41,329 nucleotides of DNA from an uncultured Bacteroidaceae bacterium (lineage in GTDB: Bacteria > Bacteroidota > Bacteroidia > Bacteroidales > Bacteroidaceae): NCBI GenBank assembly GCA_905234555.1, contig CAJOHO010000032.1:1-41329 (forward strand), written 5' to 3'. Both the position numbers and the translations under genes were made by a program. This document shows, piece by piece, positions 18,254-27,513 of the stretch. Position 1 is the first letter of the stretch, and every line of letters starts with the position of its first letter. The notes under the pieces were generated by a model that was not told the origin of the DNA, made no database searches, and saw only the letters and a program-made list of their open reading frames with translations.

Positions 18254-19606
18254 ATGGGAAATCCGAAAGCATTTCTGACAGTGCCTCGCAAAGAGGCCGG
18301 ATACCGCCCCGTCCACGATCGCATTCACGACTTCGGCGAGGTGGAGCAGACACTCAATACTCGCGACCGACAGGAACAGGCCAGCCGTTGCATGGACTGT
18401 GGCGTTCCCTTCTGCCACTGGGCCTGTCCGCTGGGTAATAAAGACCCCGAATGGAACGACGCCCTTTATCGCAGCGAATGGGAGATTGCCTATAAGATAC
18501 TGAAAAAGACCAACCCCTTCCCTGAGTTCACTGGCCGCATCTGTCCGGCACTCTGTGAGAAGGCCTGCGTGCTCTACCTCACCACGGGCGAGGCTGTTAC
18601 CAACCGCGAGAATGAAGCCGCCATCGCAGAACGTGCCTTTCTTGAAGGCTACGTCACCATCGAGCACCCAGAACGTAACGGCAAGAAGGTTGCCGTCATT
18701 GGTGCTGGTCCTGCCGGCCTCGCTGCAGCCAACTCTCTCAACTACATGGGCTACGAAGTTACCGTCTTCGAGAAGAACGAAGCTGCTGGTGGTTTGCTGA
18801 GATATGGTATTCCAAACTTCAAACTGAACAAGCAGATCATAGACCGCCGCATTCGCGTTATGGAGCAGGAAGGTGTGAAGTTTGTGTATGGTGCAGCAGT
18901 TGAGCCTATCGCGGTGTCACAGCAACTCTCTACCGAGTATGACGCCGTTATCCTCTCTACTGGCACCCCTACTGCCCGCGACCTCAAAGCTCCCGGTCGT
19001 GACTTGAAAGGTGTTCGTCTCGCCCTTGAATTGCTCAGTCAGCAAAACCGCGTATTAGCAGGCATGGAATTCTCAAAGGCGGAACGTGTAACAGCTAAGG
19101 GCAAGAACGTCCTCGTCATTGGCGGTGGCGACACCGGCTCCGACTGTATCGGCACAGCGCATCGCCAGGGCTGCAAGTCCGTCACCCAGATTGAGATTAT
19201 GCCGAAACCGCCCGTTGGTCACAACCCCAATACTCCCTGGCCCAACTGGCCCGTTATCCTGAAGACCACCAGCAGTCACGAGGAAGGCTGTACCCGTCGC
19301 TGGAACATCAACACCCTTGAATTCCTCGGTGAAGACGGTCACGTGACAGGCGTTCGCGTCCAGCCCATTGACTGGAAACCCAATCCAGAGGGCGGTCGTC
19401 CCATCATGGTCGAAGCCGGTGAACCCGAGATTATCAAGGCAGAACTCGTTCTTCTCGCCATGGGTTTCCTAAAGCCCGAACACCCCGAGTACCCGAAGAA
19501 CGTCTTTATCTGTGGTGATGCCGCTAACGGCGCTTCCCTCGTTGTTCGCGCCATCGCCTCCGGCAAACAGACCGCCGATAAAGTCAACGAATTTTTAAGT
19601 AAATGA
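18254..19606 (+). CDS. gltD: Glutamate synthase small subunit
   Basis: 450 residues. Passes electrons from NAD(P)H via FAD and two 4Fe-4S clusters to GltB. N-terminal cysteine motifs CMDCGVPFCHWACP and CPALCEKAC; FAD-binding GAGPAGLAAA; second dinucleotide-binding GGGDTGSDCIG; C-terminal GDAANGASLVVRAI. The stop codon overlaps the first possible ATG of glnN by four bases (ATGA). Confidence 0.98.
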   Translation: MGNPKAFLTVPRKEAGYRPVHDRIHDFGEVEQTLNTRDRQEQASRCMDCGVPFCHWACPLGNKDPEWNDALYRSEWEIAYKILKKTNPFPEFTGRICPALCEKACVLYLTTGEAVTNRENEAAIAERAFLEGYVTIEHPERNGKKVAVIGAGPAGLAAANSLNYMGYEVTVFEKNEAAGGLLRYGIPNFKLNKQIIDRRIRVMEQEGVKFVYGAAVEPIAVSQQLSTEYDAVILSTGTPTARDLKAPGRDLKGVRLALELLSQQNRVLAGMEFSKAERVTAKGKNVLVIGGGDTGSDCIGTAHRQGCKSVTQIEIMPKPPVGHNPNTPWPNWPVILKTTSSHEEGCTRRWNINTLEFLGEDGHVTGVRVQPIDWKPNPEGGRPIMVEAGEPEIIKAELVLLAMGFLKPEHPEYPKNVFICGDAANGASLVVRAIASGKQTADKVNEFLSK

Positions 19607-19638
19607 AATATTATTCACCCTTTAATACAAACACGACT

Positions 19639-21858
19639 ATGGCAAATGAATTAAGATTCCAAGTTGTCGGTGAGGCATTCAAGAAGAAGCCCCTCGACGT
19701 GAAAGCTCCAACAGAGAGACCTTGCGAATACTTCGGCAAGAAGGTCTTCAACCGCGAGAAAATGTACAAGTATCTGCCCAAGGACGTCTATGAAAAGATG
19801 AAGGACGTGATGGATAACGGAGCGCATCTCGACCGCAAGGTGGCCGACGCTGTGGCTGCTGGTATCATGCAGTGGGCCAAGGAGAATGGCGTGACACACT
19901 ACACGCACTGGTTCCAGCCCCTGACCGAGGGTACAGCTGAGAAACACGACTCGTTCATTGAGCACGACTTCAAGGGTGGCATGATTGAGGAGTTCAGCGG
20001 TAAACTGCTTGTTCAGCAGGAGCCTGACGCAAGTTCTTTCCCAAGTGGTGGTATCCGCAGCACTTTCGAGGCTCGCGGCTACTCGGCATGGGATCCGACA
20101 TCACCTGTGTTCATTATTGACGACACACTGATTATCCCAACGGTGTTCATCTCTTACAGCGGTGAATCACTCGACTACAAGGCACCGTTGCTCCGTGCTC
20201 TGAAGGCTGTGAATATCGCAGCCACTGACGTGTGCCACTATTTCGACCCCGAAGTGAAGAAGGTGACTTCTAACCTCGGTTGGGAACAGGAATACTTCCT
20301 CGTGGATGAGGGTCTGTACGCTGCACGCCCCGACCTTTTGCTGACAGGTCGCACGCTGATGGGTCACGACTCTGCCAAGAACCAGCAGATGGACGACCAC
20401 TATTTCGGCTCTATCCCAGAGCGTGTACAGGCATTCATGAAGGATCTGGAGATTGAGGCTTTGGAGTTAGGCATCCCCTGCAAAACGCGCCACAACGAGG
20501 TGGCTCCCAACCAGTTCGAGTTGGCTCCTATCTTCGAAGATACCAACCTTGCCGTTGACCACAATATGCTGCTGATGTCGCTGATGAAAAAGGTGGCCCG
20601 CAAGCACGGCTTCCGCGCCCTCTTGCACGAGAAACCATTTGCAGGCATCAACGGTTCTGGTAAGCACAACAACTGGTCTCTTTCGACCGACAACGGTGTG
20701 CTGCTCCACGCTCCTGGCAAGACACCTGAACAGAACCTGCGCTTCGCCGTATTCATTGTCGAGACCTTGATGGGCGTCTATAAGCACAACGGTCTCCTGA
20801 AGGCTAGCATCATGAGCGCTACTAACGCACATCGTCTGGGTGCCAACGAAGCTCCTCCAGCCATCATCTCCAGCTTCCTCGGCAAGCAGCTCAGCGAACT
20901 GCTCGATCACATCGAGAAGGCCGACAAGGAAGACCTCTTTACCATGGATGGTAAGCAGGGCATGAAACTTGATATCCCCGAGATTCCCGAATTGCTTATC
21001 GACAATACCGACCGTAACCGCACCAGTCCTTTTGCTTTCACCGGCAACCGCTTCGAGTTCCGTGCCGTAGGTTCTGAGGCCAACTGTGCCAGCGCCATGA
21101 TAGCCCTCAACAGCGCCGTGGCTGAGGCACTCGTTAACTTTAAGAAGCGTGTCGATGAGCGCATCGCGGTCATCAGCAAGAACTTCGTTGGTACAGGACA
21201 CAGCGCCACTTTCCACGCCATCATCGACGTGCTTCGCGAGGATATCAAGACTTGCAAGCCTATCCGCTTCGATGGCAACGGCTACAGCGATGAGTGGAAG
21301 GCCGAAGCTGCTAAGCGCGGACTTGATGTGGAAACTTCTTGCCCCGTCATCTTCGAGCGCTATCTCGACAAGGAGAGCATCCAGATGTTTGAGAGTCTTG
21401 GCGTGATGACAAAGAAGGAACTTGAAGCACGCAACGAGGTGAAGTGGGAGACCTACACGAAGAAGATTCAGATTGAGGCTCGTGTATTGGGTGACCTAAG
21501 CATGAACCACATCATCCCCGTAGCCACCCGCTACCAGAGTGCCCTGCTGAAGAACGTGGAGCGTATGCGTAATGTTCTCCCCACCGAGGAGGCCGATGAA
21601 CTCAACGCCCGCAACCTCAAGCTCATCAAGGATATTGCTCGCCGCACAGCCTCCATCGAGACGCAGGTGGAAGAGCTTGTTGCAGCTCGTAAGGTCGCCA
21701 ACAAGATTGAGGACGAACACACGAAAGCCATCGCCTACCACGATACCATCGCTCCTATGTTCGACACGATCCGTCGCCAGATTGACAAGTTGGAGCTTAT
21801 CGTTGATGATGCTCTTTGGCCACTGCCCAAGTATCGCGAACTCCTGTTCATCCGATAG
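19639..21858 (+). CDS. glnN: Glutamine synthetase type III
   Basis: 739 residues from MANELRFQV. An ATG at 19603 overlapping the gltD stop would add 12 residues (MKYYSPFNTNTT); I prefer 19639 because family similarity starts there, but translational coupling at 19603 cannot be excluded. GSIII makes glutamine from glutamate, ammonium and ATP and is the large form typical of Bacteroidota (about 730 residues). Motifs: FPSGGIRSTFEARGY, QEYFLVDEGL, GKHNNWSL, NRTSPFAFTGNRFEFRAVGS. Together with gltBD it forms the complete GS-GOGAT cycle in one transcript. Confidence 0.97.
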   Translation: MANELRFQVVGEAFKKKPLDVKAPTERPCEYFGKKVFNREKMYKYLPKDVYEKMKDVMDNGAHLDRKVADAVAAGIMQWAKENGVTHYTHWFQPLTEGTAEKHDSFIEHDFKGGMIEEFSGKLLVQQEPDASSFPSGGIRSTFEARGYSAWDPTSPVFIIDDTLIIPTVFISYSGESLDYKAPLLRALKAVNIAATDVCHYFDPEVKKVTSNLGWEQEYFLVDEGLYAARPDLLLTGRTLMGHDSAKNQQMDDHYFGSIPERVQAFMKDLEIEALELGIPCKTRHNEVAPNQFELAPIFEDTNLAVDHNMLLMSLMKKVARKHGFRALLHEKPFAGINGSGKHNNWSLSTDNGVLLHAPGKTPEQNLRFAVFIVETLMGVYKHNGLLKASIMSATNAHRLGANEAPPAIISSFLGKQLSELLDHIEKADKEDLFTMDGKQGMKLDIPEIPELLIDNTDRNRTSPFAFTGNRFEFRAVGSEANCASAMIALNSAVAEALVNFKKRVDERIAVISKNFVGTGHSATFHAIIDVLREDIKTCKPIRFDGNGYSDEWKAEAAKRGLDVETSCPVIFERYLDKESIQMFESLGVMTKKELEARNEVKWETYTKKIQIEARVLGDLSMNHIIPVATRYQSALLKNVERMRNVLPTEEADELNARNLKLIKDIARRTASIETQVEELVAARKVANKIEDEHTKAIAYHDTIAPMFDTIRRQIDKLELIVDDALWPLPKYRELLFIR

Positions 21859-21890
21859 TAACGTGTGTGAAGATGATTCTTCCTGCTACA

Positions 21891-21938
21891 AAAACATCCA
21901 CCAAATACTGAGACCAGTAATTTGGTGGATGTTTTTTT
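21891..21938. terminator. Strong bidirectional terminator after glnN
   Basis: Perfect 16-bp stem AAAACATCCACCAAAT / ATTTGGTGGATGTTTT with a 13-base loop and a T7 run at 21932-21938 on the plus strand. The A-run on the other side gives T's for the minus strand, so it can also end the Sel1 gene that converges on it. Confidence 0.9.
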
Positions 21939-21977
21939 GTTGCGGCGGTGCCGTAACATACAGGAAAAATGTGATCA

Positions 21978-22562
21978 TTATTTTTTGCCGGCAAGGGTGA
22001 GGAGGATTTTTGCATCTTCGTCGCCTTCGGCGGCGTCCTTGCGTAGCTCAGCGAGGATCTCTGCACCGTCTTCTTCGTTCTTCACGGCTTTTGTTACCCA
22101 CATCTTGGCTTTCTTTTGGTCTTTTTCTATACCCTTACCCTTCAGATAGCATTTGGCAAGGGCTAACTGGGCATCGGCATTGTCCTGACGGGCTGCAAGG
22201 AGAAAATAGCGGACAGCTTTCTTGTGGTCTTTCGCCACTCCTTTCCCTTTCTTATAGCAGCGCCCGAGCTGGTACTGTGCTTTATGGTAGTTCTGGGCAG
22301 CGGACTTGGAATACCAGGCGAATGCTTTGGCTTCGTCCTCGGCTACACCATTGCCTTTGTCGTAGCAGCGACCGAGCCGATACTGGGCTTTCTTGTGTCC
22401 TTTGTTGGCTGCTGCCTGCAGTTTGGGTACGGCTTCTTTATAAGCTTTCTTGTCGTAGAGCGCCTTGCCTTCTTTGTAAAGTTTGTCGGCATCCTGTGCC
22501 TTGACTGATGTGCTGATGCTCATGATGAGCAGCAGACAAACAAGTTGAATGAGGTGTTTCAT
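21978..22562 (-). CDS. Secreted Sel1-repeat protein
   Basis: 194 residues from MKHLIQLVCLLL at 22562; an upstream in-frame ATG (22649) would put 29 residues before the signal peptide and is unlikely. The signal peptide ends around SVKAQ. The rest is Sel1-like (SLR) repeats of about 36 residues, seen as GRCYDKGNGVAEDEAKAFAWY, GRCYKKGKGVAKDHKKAVRYF and KCYLKGKGIEKDQKKAKMWV, giving an alpha-solenoid for protein contact. The specific partner is unknown. The leader carries CTTACAT heptads. Confidence 0.88.
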   Translation of the reverse strand: MKHLIQLVCLLLIMSISTSVKAQDADKLYKEGKALYDKKAYKEAVPKLQAAANKGHKKAQYRLGRCYDKGNGVAEDEAKAFAWYSKSAAQNYHKAQYQLGRCYKKGKGVAKDHKKAVRYFLLAARQDNADAQLALAKCYLKGKGIEKDQKKAKMWVTKAVKNEEDGAEILAELRKDAAEGDEDAKILLTLAGKK

Positions 22563-22566
22563 AATG

Positions 22567-22587
22567 ATGTAAGAGATAAGATGTAAG
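22567..22587. repeat. CTTACAT-type heptad array in the Sel1 gene leader
   Basis: On the coding strand CTTACAT, CTTATCT, CTTACAT, ending four bases before the ATG. It lies between the Sel1 start and the GH106 stop codon. Confidence 0.75.
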
Positions 22588-22591
22588 AGGG

Positions 22592-24538
22592 TTATTTGTA
22601 AGTAATGATGTAAACGGGTGAGCAGAGGCCTGAGGGCATGGGTGTCCACGAATCGTAGTGGTCGCGCTTGTAGTTAAGATCAACGACGTTGATTTCCTTG
22701 AAATGCCGCCAGGGGATATTGTCGCGGTCCATTTGGGCAATGCGATTGGCGGGCAGGTTGGTGACATAAACCTCGAGTTTGTTCTTTCCTTTCTTCAGAT
22801 AAGGTGTGATGTCGCAACGGAAGGGAACCGCGAAAAGGGTGGCAACTTCCTTTCCGTTGAGTACGACGCGTGCGGATTCACGTACATCACCCAAGTCAAG
22901 AATGATGCGGTAGTCATCGAATTGCTTGTTGTGTTTAGCTTTAGAAGTGAAATAGGTTGTGTAGCAACCTGTGGCCATCCTTTTGGTGTAGGAACCGCCA
23001 AAATCAGTCCACGAGAAGGGGTTATCCCTCATCGGCACCCAGGTGGAGGTGAAGTTCTGTGGGCATGTTGTGTCGTTATTGTCTGCGTTCATGGGAATCT
23101 CCTTGGGGAAGGTGAGCTCCCAGTTGAGAAGCTCAAACTTGTTGAGCATGGTGTTGGCATAAGGGTGGGCGGATATGGACTTGTTACGACCTTGTTGCAA
23201 CACACTTGAAGCAGGGGATGAGTCGGTCGCAAATGTGCGGAGGATGATGCTTTCGCCGCTGGCGAGCTGAAGGCGGACTTTGCCATCAGCGATGTCGGGA
23301 TGGGTGACGGCTCCGGTCATGGGGTTGTAGAACAGGGCATCGGTGAAATCCACACCAAGAGCGACGTAGGCATCGGCATCGTTGGGCGTGAGGTTGGAGA
23401 TGAAGTAATGGTGGCCGTCGGGGTTGGTGCGACGGATGCAGGAGAGATGCTGGTCGGTGCGCATTCGCTCGATGCGTCCTCTGGCAAGAGTAAGTGCTTC
23501 GTTATAGTCGTGGGCGAGCAGGGCTTTCTCTTTCAGCGCAGCCAAAGCGCTGTCGAACTGTGCCGCCTCCGTAGTCAGACGTCCGTAACCAGGAACGCTC
23601 TCGGGGTAATGCCCGACGAAGATGACGCGCTTGCCTTCGGCGGCAATGGCTTGTAAGCGGTTCATTGTAGCCACAGGCATGAAGCGGACATCGGGAATGA
23701 TGATGGAGTGGTAGCGACGGTAGGCATCCGTCAGCAGGTAGCGGTCAGAGATGTAATCCACATCGTAGCCGTTGCGAATGATACGCTGGATGGTCTCGAT
23801 GAAGCGTGGCGCCCGCTTTGCCATAGAGTGAATGTCGAAAAGGGCGAGGCGTCCCGTCTGCTCGTAAATCATGTCATAGAAGGGCAGATAGACGAGGAAG
23901 TCGTTGTCGGGTTCTCCCCATTGCAGGAAAGCCTGTGTGCGGCTGATGTAGTCGCAGAAGGCAGGCATCGCATCCCACTGCGGATTGTAGGGCGTCATAT
24001 CCACGGAGGCATAGAAGCGCCATCCTGGCCAAGGCTCATCTTTGGGTGAATAGCAGGAACCGTGGAACACCACGTGGTTGACACCAGCAAGGAACATGAG
24101 GTCGAGGTCGGGCTTGCACTGAGAGAGGGAGGTGCGGAAATGCTCCGTAAGCCAGGTAAAGGTCTCGCTGGAAGTGAAAGGCTTGCTGGTGATGTGAGCA
24201 GCAGACGACGCATATTTCAGCATGGAGATGTCGCTGTCGTTCTTTTTCGTGAAGCCAGGGTCGGTGCGCAGTCCTTTGATGCCAAAGTCGCTGAGTCCGA
24301 ATCCTTCACACTCGGGAATATCCACAGCGGCATATATGTCGATGAGGTTGGCTGGAGAGCCGTGAGCCTGATTGCGGGTGATGGCACCTTGACTATGTGC
24401 CCACTCGGTCCATTGTTCGGTGAAATTCTCCAAAAGCAGTTCGCCCAGTGTTTCGCGATAGTCGGAGAGAAGACGGCGGTGGGTGTCGGCGACGGAATCG
24501 CTGACCACAGCACAGAGGCTGTCGGAAAGGAGAAAATC
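22592..24538 (-). pseudogene. GH106 alpha-L-rhamnosidase, C-terminal piece after frameshift
   Basis: 648 residues read from the shifted frame starting DFLLSDSL. It carries most of the GH106-like catalytic region (QAHGSPANLIDIYAAVDIPECEG, VNHVVFHGSCYSPKDEPWPGW, FLQWGEPDNDFLVYLPFYD) and a C-terminal jelly-roll sugar-binding region (ARVVLNGKEVATLFAVPF, KNKLEVYVTNLPANR). No suitable start codon precedes it in frame, so it needs the upstream piece. Joined, the two give about 872 residues, in the normal GH106 range. Probably acts on rhamnogalacturonan rhamnose if functional. Confidence 0.82.
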
Positions 24539-25211
24539 AGTGGTCTTCGAGGCGGTAGCCGCGACGCTGGACAAACTCTTTGAGGAGACTGGGTGTCCAG
24601 TCAGCACCATACACTTCGTAGGAGTCGTTGAAGAAGGTGTGGGGAGCTGGTGTGCGGTGGGTGGTGAAAGCGGTGGAGAAGGTGGCGAGATAGCTGCGTA
24701 CGGCATCGCGGTCAAAGTGGTCGATGACAAATCCTTCCCCTCCAGGAGCAGCCCGTTTTACTTTCTGGCTGGTACGTCCCAGTTCAAGGTTGAAAAGGGG
24801 GAAACCGTTTTCAACACTTTCCTTGAATTCGGCTTTGCAGGCTGCTTGTTCTTTGGGAACGTCTGGACCGCCGAAGGGCCAGCCAGTGCCTGTACTCATG
24901 TCAATTTCGATATTCAGTTTTTTCCCTAACTGCTCGGTGTAGTTGAGCATTTGCATCCAACGGCTACTGAGGTAGGGGATGTCGTTCTTCTCGTTTCCCT
25001 GAACACCGTAGATAGGTGTGATTTCCACGCCACCGATACCCACACGGGCAAACTCACTCAATTGGTGTTCCAAACCCACGGAATCGACAGCAGATCCAAG
25101 CCACCACCAACGAGTGAAAGGACGAGCCTCACGAGGGATGGGAAGCCAGTCTTGGGAGTAAGTAAAGAGTGAAGAATGGAGAGTGAAGAATAAGATCAGG
25201 AGTCGTTTCAT
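24537..25211 (-). pseudogene. GH106 alpha-L-rhamnosidase, N-terminal piece before frameshift
   Basis: 224 residues ending RRGYRLEDH at a TGA. A signal peptide (MKRLLILFFTLHSSLFTYSQ) whose core is encoded by a heptad array, then GH106 N-terminal features: FTRWWWLGSAVD, FARVGIGGVEITPIYG, IDMSTGTGWPFGGPDVP. Reading CAC-T-GAT, i.e. skipping one T at 24539, restores the frame. Causes: true pseudogene, sequencing or assembly error, or programmed +1 shift. Starts seven bases after the SGNH gene stop. Confidence 0.82.
25162..25189. repeat. Heptad array encoding the GH106 signal-peptide core
   Basis: Units GTAAAGA, GTGAAGA, ATGGAGA, GTGAAGA (TTCACTC type on the coding strand), 22-49 bases inside the gene, translated as TTC-ACT-rich FFTLHSSLFT. 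Confidence 0.8.
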
Positions 25212-25218
25212 AATTATA

Positions 25219-26511
25219 TCAGTTTCCGTCGGGTTTGAGGGCTTCGTAGAAAGGAGAACTTACCCAGTAGAACGCTTCAAAGGCGTCGGGGTGAGCGGGA
25301 TTGTAAGGAATATAGTCGGAACGTAGATGCTGAAGGATGGGCAAGTTGAGTTGCTTCATTCCTTCGATGACCATCTTGGCGATTTCGTAGGCTCCGTAAG
25401 GATTGAAATGGGTGTTGTCAGCCAAGGCTGTTGTCTGTCCAGGGAAGGTGTTGGCTGGATAGTGCACAAAAGCACGGGTGGAGGTCTCTTCACCCAGTGT
25501 CTCATAGAAAGTACGAGTCATATCATGAAGCTCGATGACGCTGATTCCTTCACGTTGAGCCACCTGACGCATGGCATCGGGATAGTCGCCGTGGGTTTCC
25601 TGAATACGACCTTCGCGGAAGGAACGTCGTTGGGTAGGTGTTACGAAGATGGGTGTAGCTCCTCGCAGACGAGCTTCGTCGATGAATTGCTTGAGGCAGA
25701 ACGCAAAATTATAGTAAGCTCCTGCTCCTGCGAACTTCTGCTTTTGGTCGTTGTGCCCGAATTCCACCAAAATGAAGTCACCCGCTTTCATGAGTGAAAG
25801 GATTTTCTTCAGCCGACCTGCAGCAATGAAGGTGCTGGCCGTTTCGCCACTCTCAGCATAGTTGGCAAAAGCAACGCCAGCATCGAACCAACGAGGTATC
25901 ATCTGTCCCCACGAAGCCCAAGGCTCATAGTCCTGATCGACAACGGTACTGTTGCCGCAAAGCCAGACGGTGGGAACATCGGCAGGCTCGATGCGGATGG
26001 AACTGACAGCTGGGTTGTCACCATTGATTTCGAGGGTGAGCTTATCGTCCCAGTTGAGTTTGGTCTCTTCGCGTTTCTTGATGCGGACACGATCAACAGC
26101 CTTTCCTTCTGCGTCATAGATGGTTGTGTTGCGTTTGTTCACCACAAACGAAACTTCCTTGAACTCACCTTTCTTCGTGACGACATTCTCCACGAACAAA
26201 CGACGAGATTCTGCACGGACGGTGGTGCTGGCAGCACGGCGTTTGTTGCCCAATGTCATCGTAACGAGCCAGTTGCCGTCAGGAACAGCAACAGAGAGAA
26301 AAAAAGGCTGTGCACCTATTCCTTCTTTGGGGTTGGCAAGCTTCAGCGTGTTGGTGAAGTCAAAACCATAGCCTTTTTCCTTATTATATACATCGGTGGC
26401 GGAAAGGAGGACTGCCGACTTGTCGCGACCGTCGAACGAGAAGTTGAAGGGCTGGGAAAAAGTGAAGAGTGAAGAGTTAAGAGTGAAGAGTAAGATGAGT
26501 AAACGTTTCAT
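25219..26511 (-). CDS. SGNH/GDSL esterase, rhamnogalacturonan acetylesterase-like (CE12)
   Basis: 430 residues from MKRLLILLFTLNSS at 26511; an in-frame start at 26688 would add 59 arginine-rich residues antisense-like in character and lies inside the DUF4837 gene. Signal peptide ends FSQ. An N-terminal beta-sandwich region (about 25-150) precedes the SGNH domain with block I GNSTVVDQ, block II NYAESGETAS, block III FGHNDQ and block V DNTHFNPYGA. Family members remove acetyl groups from rhamnogalacturonan in the periplasm. Tight neighbours GH106 and GH105 fit that role. Confidence 0.9.
   Translation of the reverse strand: MKRLLILLFTLNSSLFTFSQPFNFSFDGRDKSAVLLSATDVYNKEKGYGFDFTNTLKLANPKEGIGAQPFFLSVAVPDGNWLVTMTLGNKRRAASTTVRAESRRLFVENVVTKKGEFKEVSFVVNKRNTTIYDAEGKAVDRVRIKKREETKLNWDDKLTLEINGDNPAVSSIRIEPADVPTVWLCGNSTVVDQDYEPWASWGQMIPRWFDAGVAFANYAESGETASTFIAAGRLKKILSLMKAGDFILVEFGHNDQKQKFAGAGAYYNFAFCLKQFIDEARLRGATPIFVTPTQRRSFREGRIQETHGDYPDAMRQVAQREGISVIELHDMTRTFYETLGEETSTRAFVHYPANTFPGQTTALADNTHFNPYGAYEIAKMVIEGMKQLNLPILQHLRSDYIPYNPAHPDAFEAFYWVSSPFYEALKPDGN
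26462..26489. repeat. Heptad array encoding the SGNH signal-peptide core
   Basis: Units GTGAAGA, GTGAAGA, GTTAAGA, GTGAAGA, at exactly the same distance (22-49 bases) from the start codon as in the GH106 gene; translated LFTLNSSLFT. Confidence 0.85.
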
Positions 26512-26522
26512 AAGCGTTAGCG

Positions 26523-27512
26523 TTATTTGACGGTGTGGAGGGCGGCTTCGAGTTGGCGGATGTATTCGCGTTTTTTCTTGTTGGGCGCGAAGACGAAGCC
26601 TTCGGCGACGAGCACACGCTGGTGGATGCTGTCGTAGCGGGCCTGCAGCACGAAGGGACCACCCATCGCCTCGTGTTCCATTGCCCAAAGACCACGGATT
26701 TCGAGTACGTTCTGATTATTGACCTTTTGGATGGAGGACTGAAGAACATGATGGTCTGTGGTCATATAAGGAACAGAACCATCAGGCATGGTTTCCCCAA
26801 TGATGTTTAGTTGCATGATGGAATCGCGTTTCTCGATGACTGCCTGTTCAGTGATAGACGCAGCCGAGAGATACGGATAGGCGTACATGCAGAAGTTCAG
26901 GTAGTTGTCGTGATCACCTTCCGACGATGCCCAGAAGAAATCCTTTCCCTCCTTGAGGGCATTGAGGTCGGCTGGAGCGTGTACATCCATCTGGAACTGT
27001 TTCTTGGCTTGTGTCTGAACCAAACCACTGAAAGTACGTTGCAGCAGCTTGATATTCCGTTGGGTTTCTTCGTTGTTGAGAAGGCGCAACACCTCATCAC
27101 GGTGGTCTGTGCAGAGCTGTTGGAAAGATGCTTCGTTGGGCGCTACCAGACTCACCATCAGTTGAGGCTGGCAATAGACATTACGAGCCACTTTCACTTC
27201 TGGCTTCTGATGCGATTTGTCAATTTCGGCTTTTACAATCAGCGCATAGAACCTAAACCGGTCCTTGAACGCACTCGGATTGATGTTCGTGAGGCGGAAG
27301 TAAGTCTCCTGCTGAGGCAGACAAGGCATATCGGCATTGACAATCTGACGGAAAGCCTCCGCTCCGCTACTCTTGAGCCAGTCCTTGTTGCAGACCACCA
27401 GCAGTTCGTTGGGCGCAGAGATACTCTTTCCCAAATTGCCTGATTTTTTGTTGCCACTACAACTGCAGAGCAGACAAAGCAGCAGCAACGTAAGATAAGT
27501 GTAGCGTTTCAT
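26523..27512 (-). CDS. DUF4837 family lipoprotein
   Basis: 329 residues. Signal peptide with lipobox LLCSC (MKRYTYLTLLLLCLLCSCSGNKK), so lipid-anchored, probably in the outer membrane. The body resembles DUF4837 proteins of Bacteroidota (APNELLVVCNKDWLKSSGAEAFR, FYALIVKAEI, GLWAMEHEAMGGPFV, YIRQLEAAL). No function is established for the family. It lies one base after the GH105 stop and 11 bases before the SGNH start, inside the pectin-enzyme run, which may be accidental. Confidence 0.83.
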   Translation of the reverse strand: MKRYTYLTLLLLCLLCSCSGNKKSGNLGKSISAPNELLVVCNKDWLKSSGAEAFRQIVNADMPCLPQQETYFRLTNINPSAFKDRFRFYALIVKAEIDKSHQKPEVKVARNVYCQPQLMVSLVAPNEASFQQLCTDHRDEVLRLLNNEETQRNIKLLQRTFSGLVQTQAKKQFQMDVHAPADLNALKEGKDFFWASSEGDHDNYLNFCMYAYPYLSAASITEQAVIEKRDSIMQLNIIGETMPDGSVPYMTTDHHVLQSSIQKVNNQNVLEIRGLWAMEHEAMGGPFVLQARYDSIHQRVLVAEGFVFAPNKKKREYIRQLEAALHTVK

Positions 27513-27513
27513 G

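Noticed and set aside
24538..24730. Extension of the GH106 C-terminal frame up to a TTG at 24730
   Set aside because: In this stretch the frame reads low-complexity P/S/T residues, while the other frame carries the conserved GH106 sequence.
26512..26688. N-terminal extension of the SGNH esterase by 59 residues
   Set aside because: Arginine-rich, lies inside the DUF4837 gene, and sits in front of a complete signal peptide.
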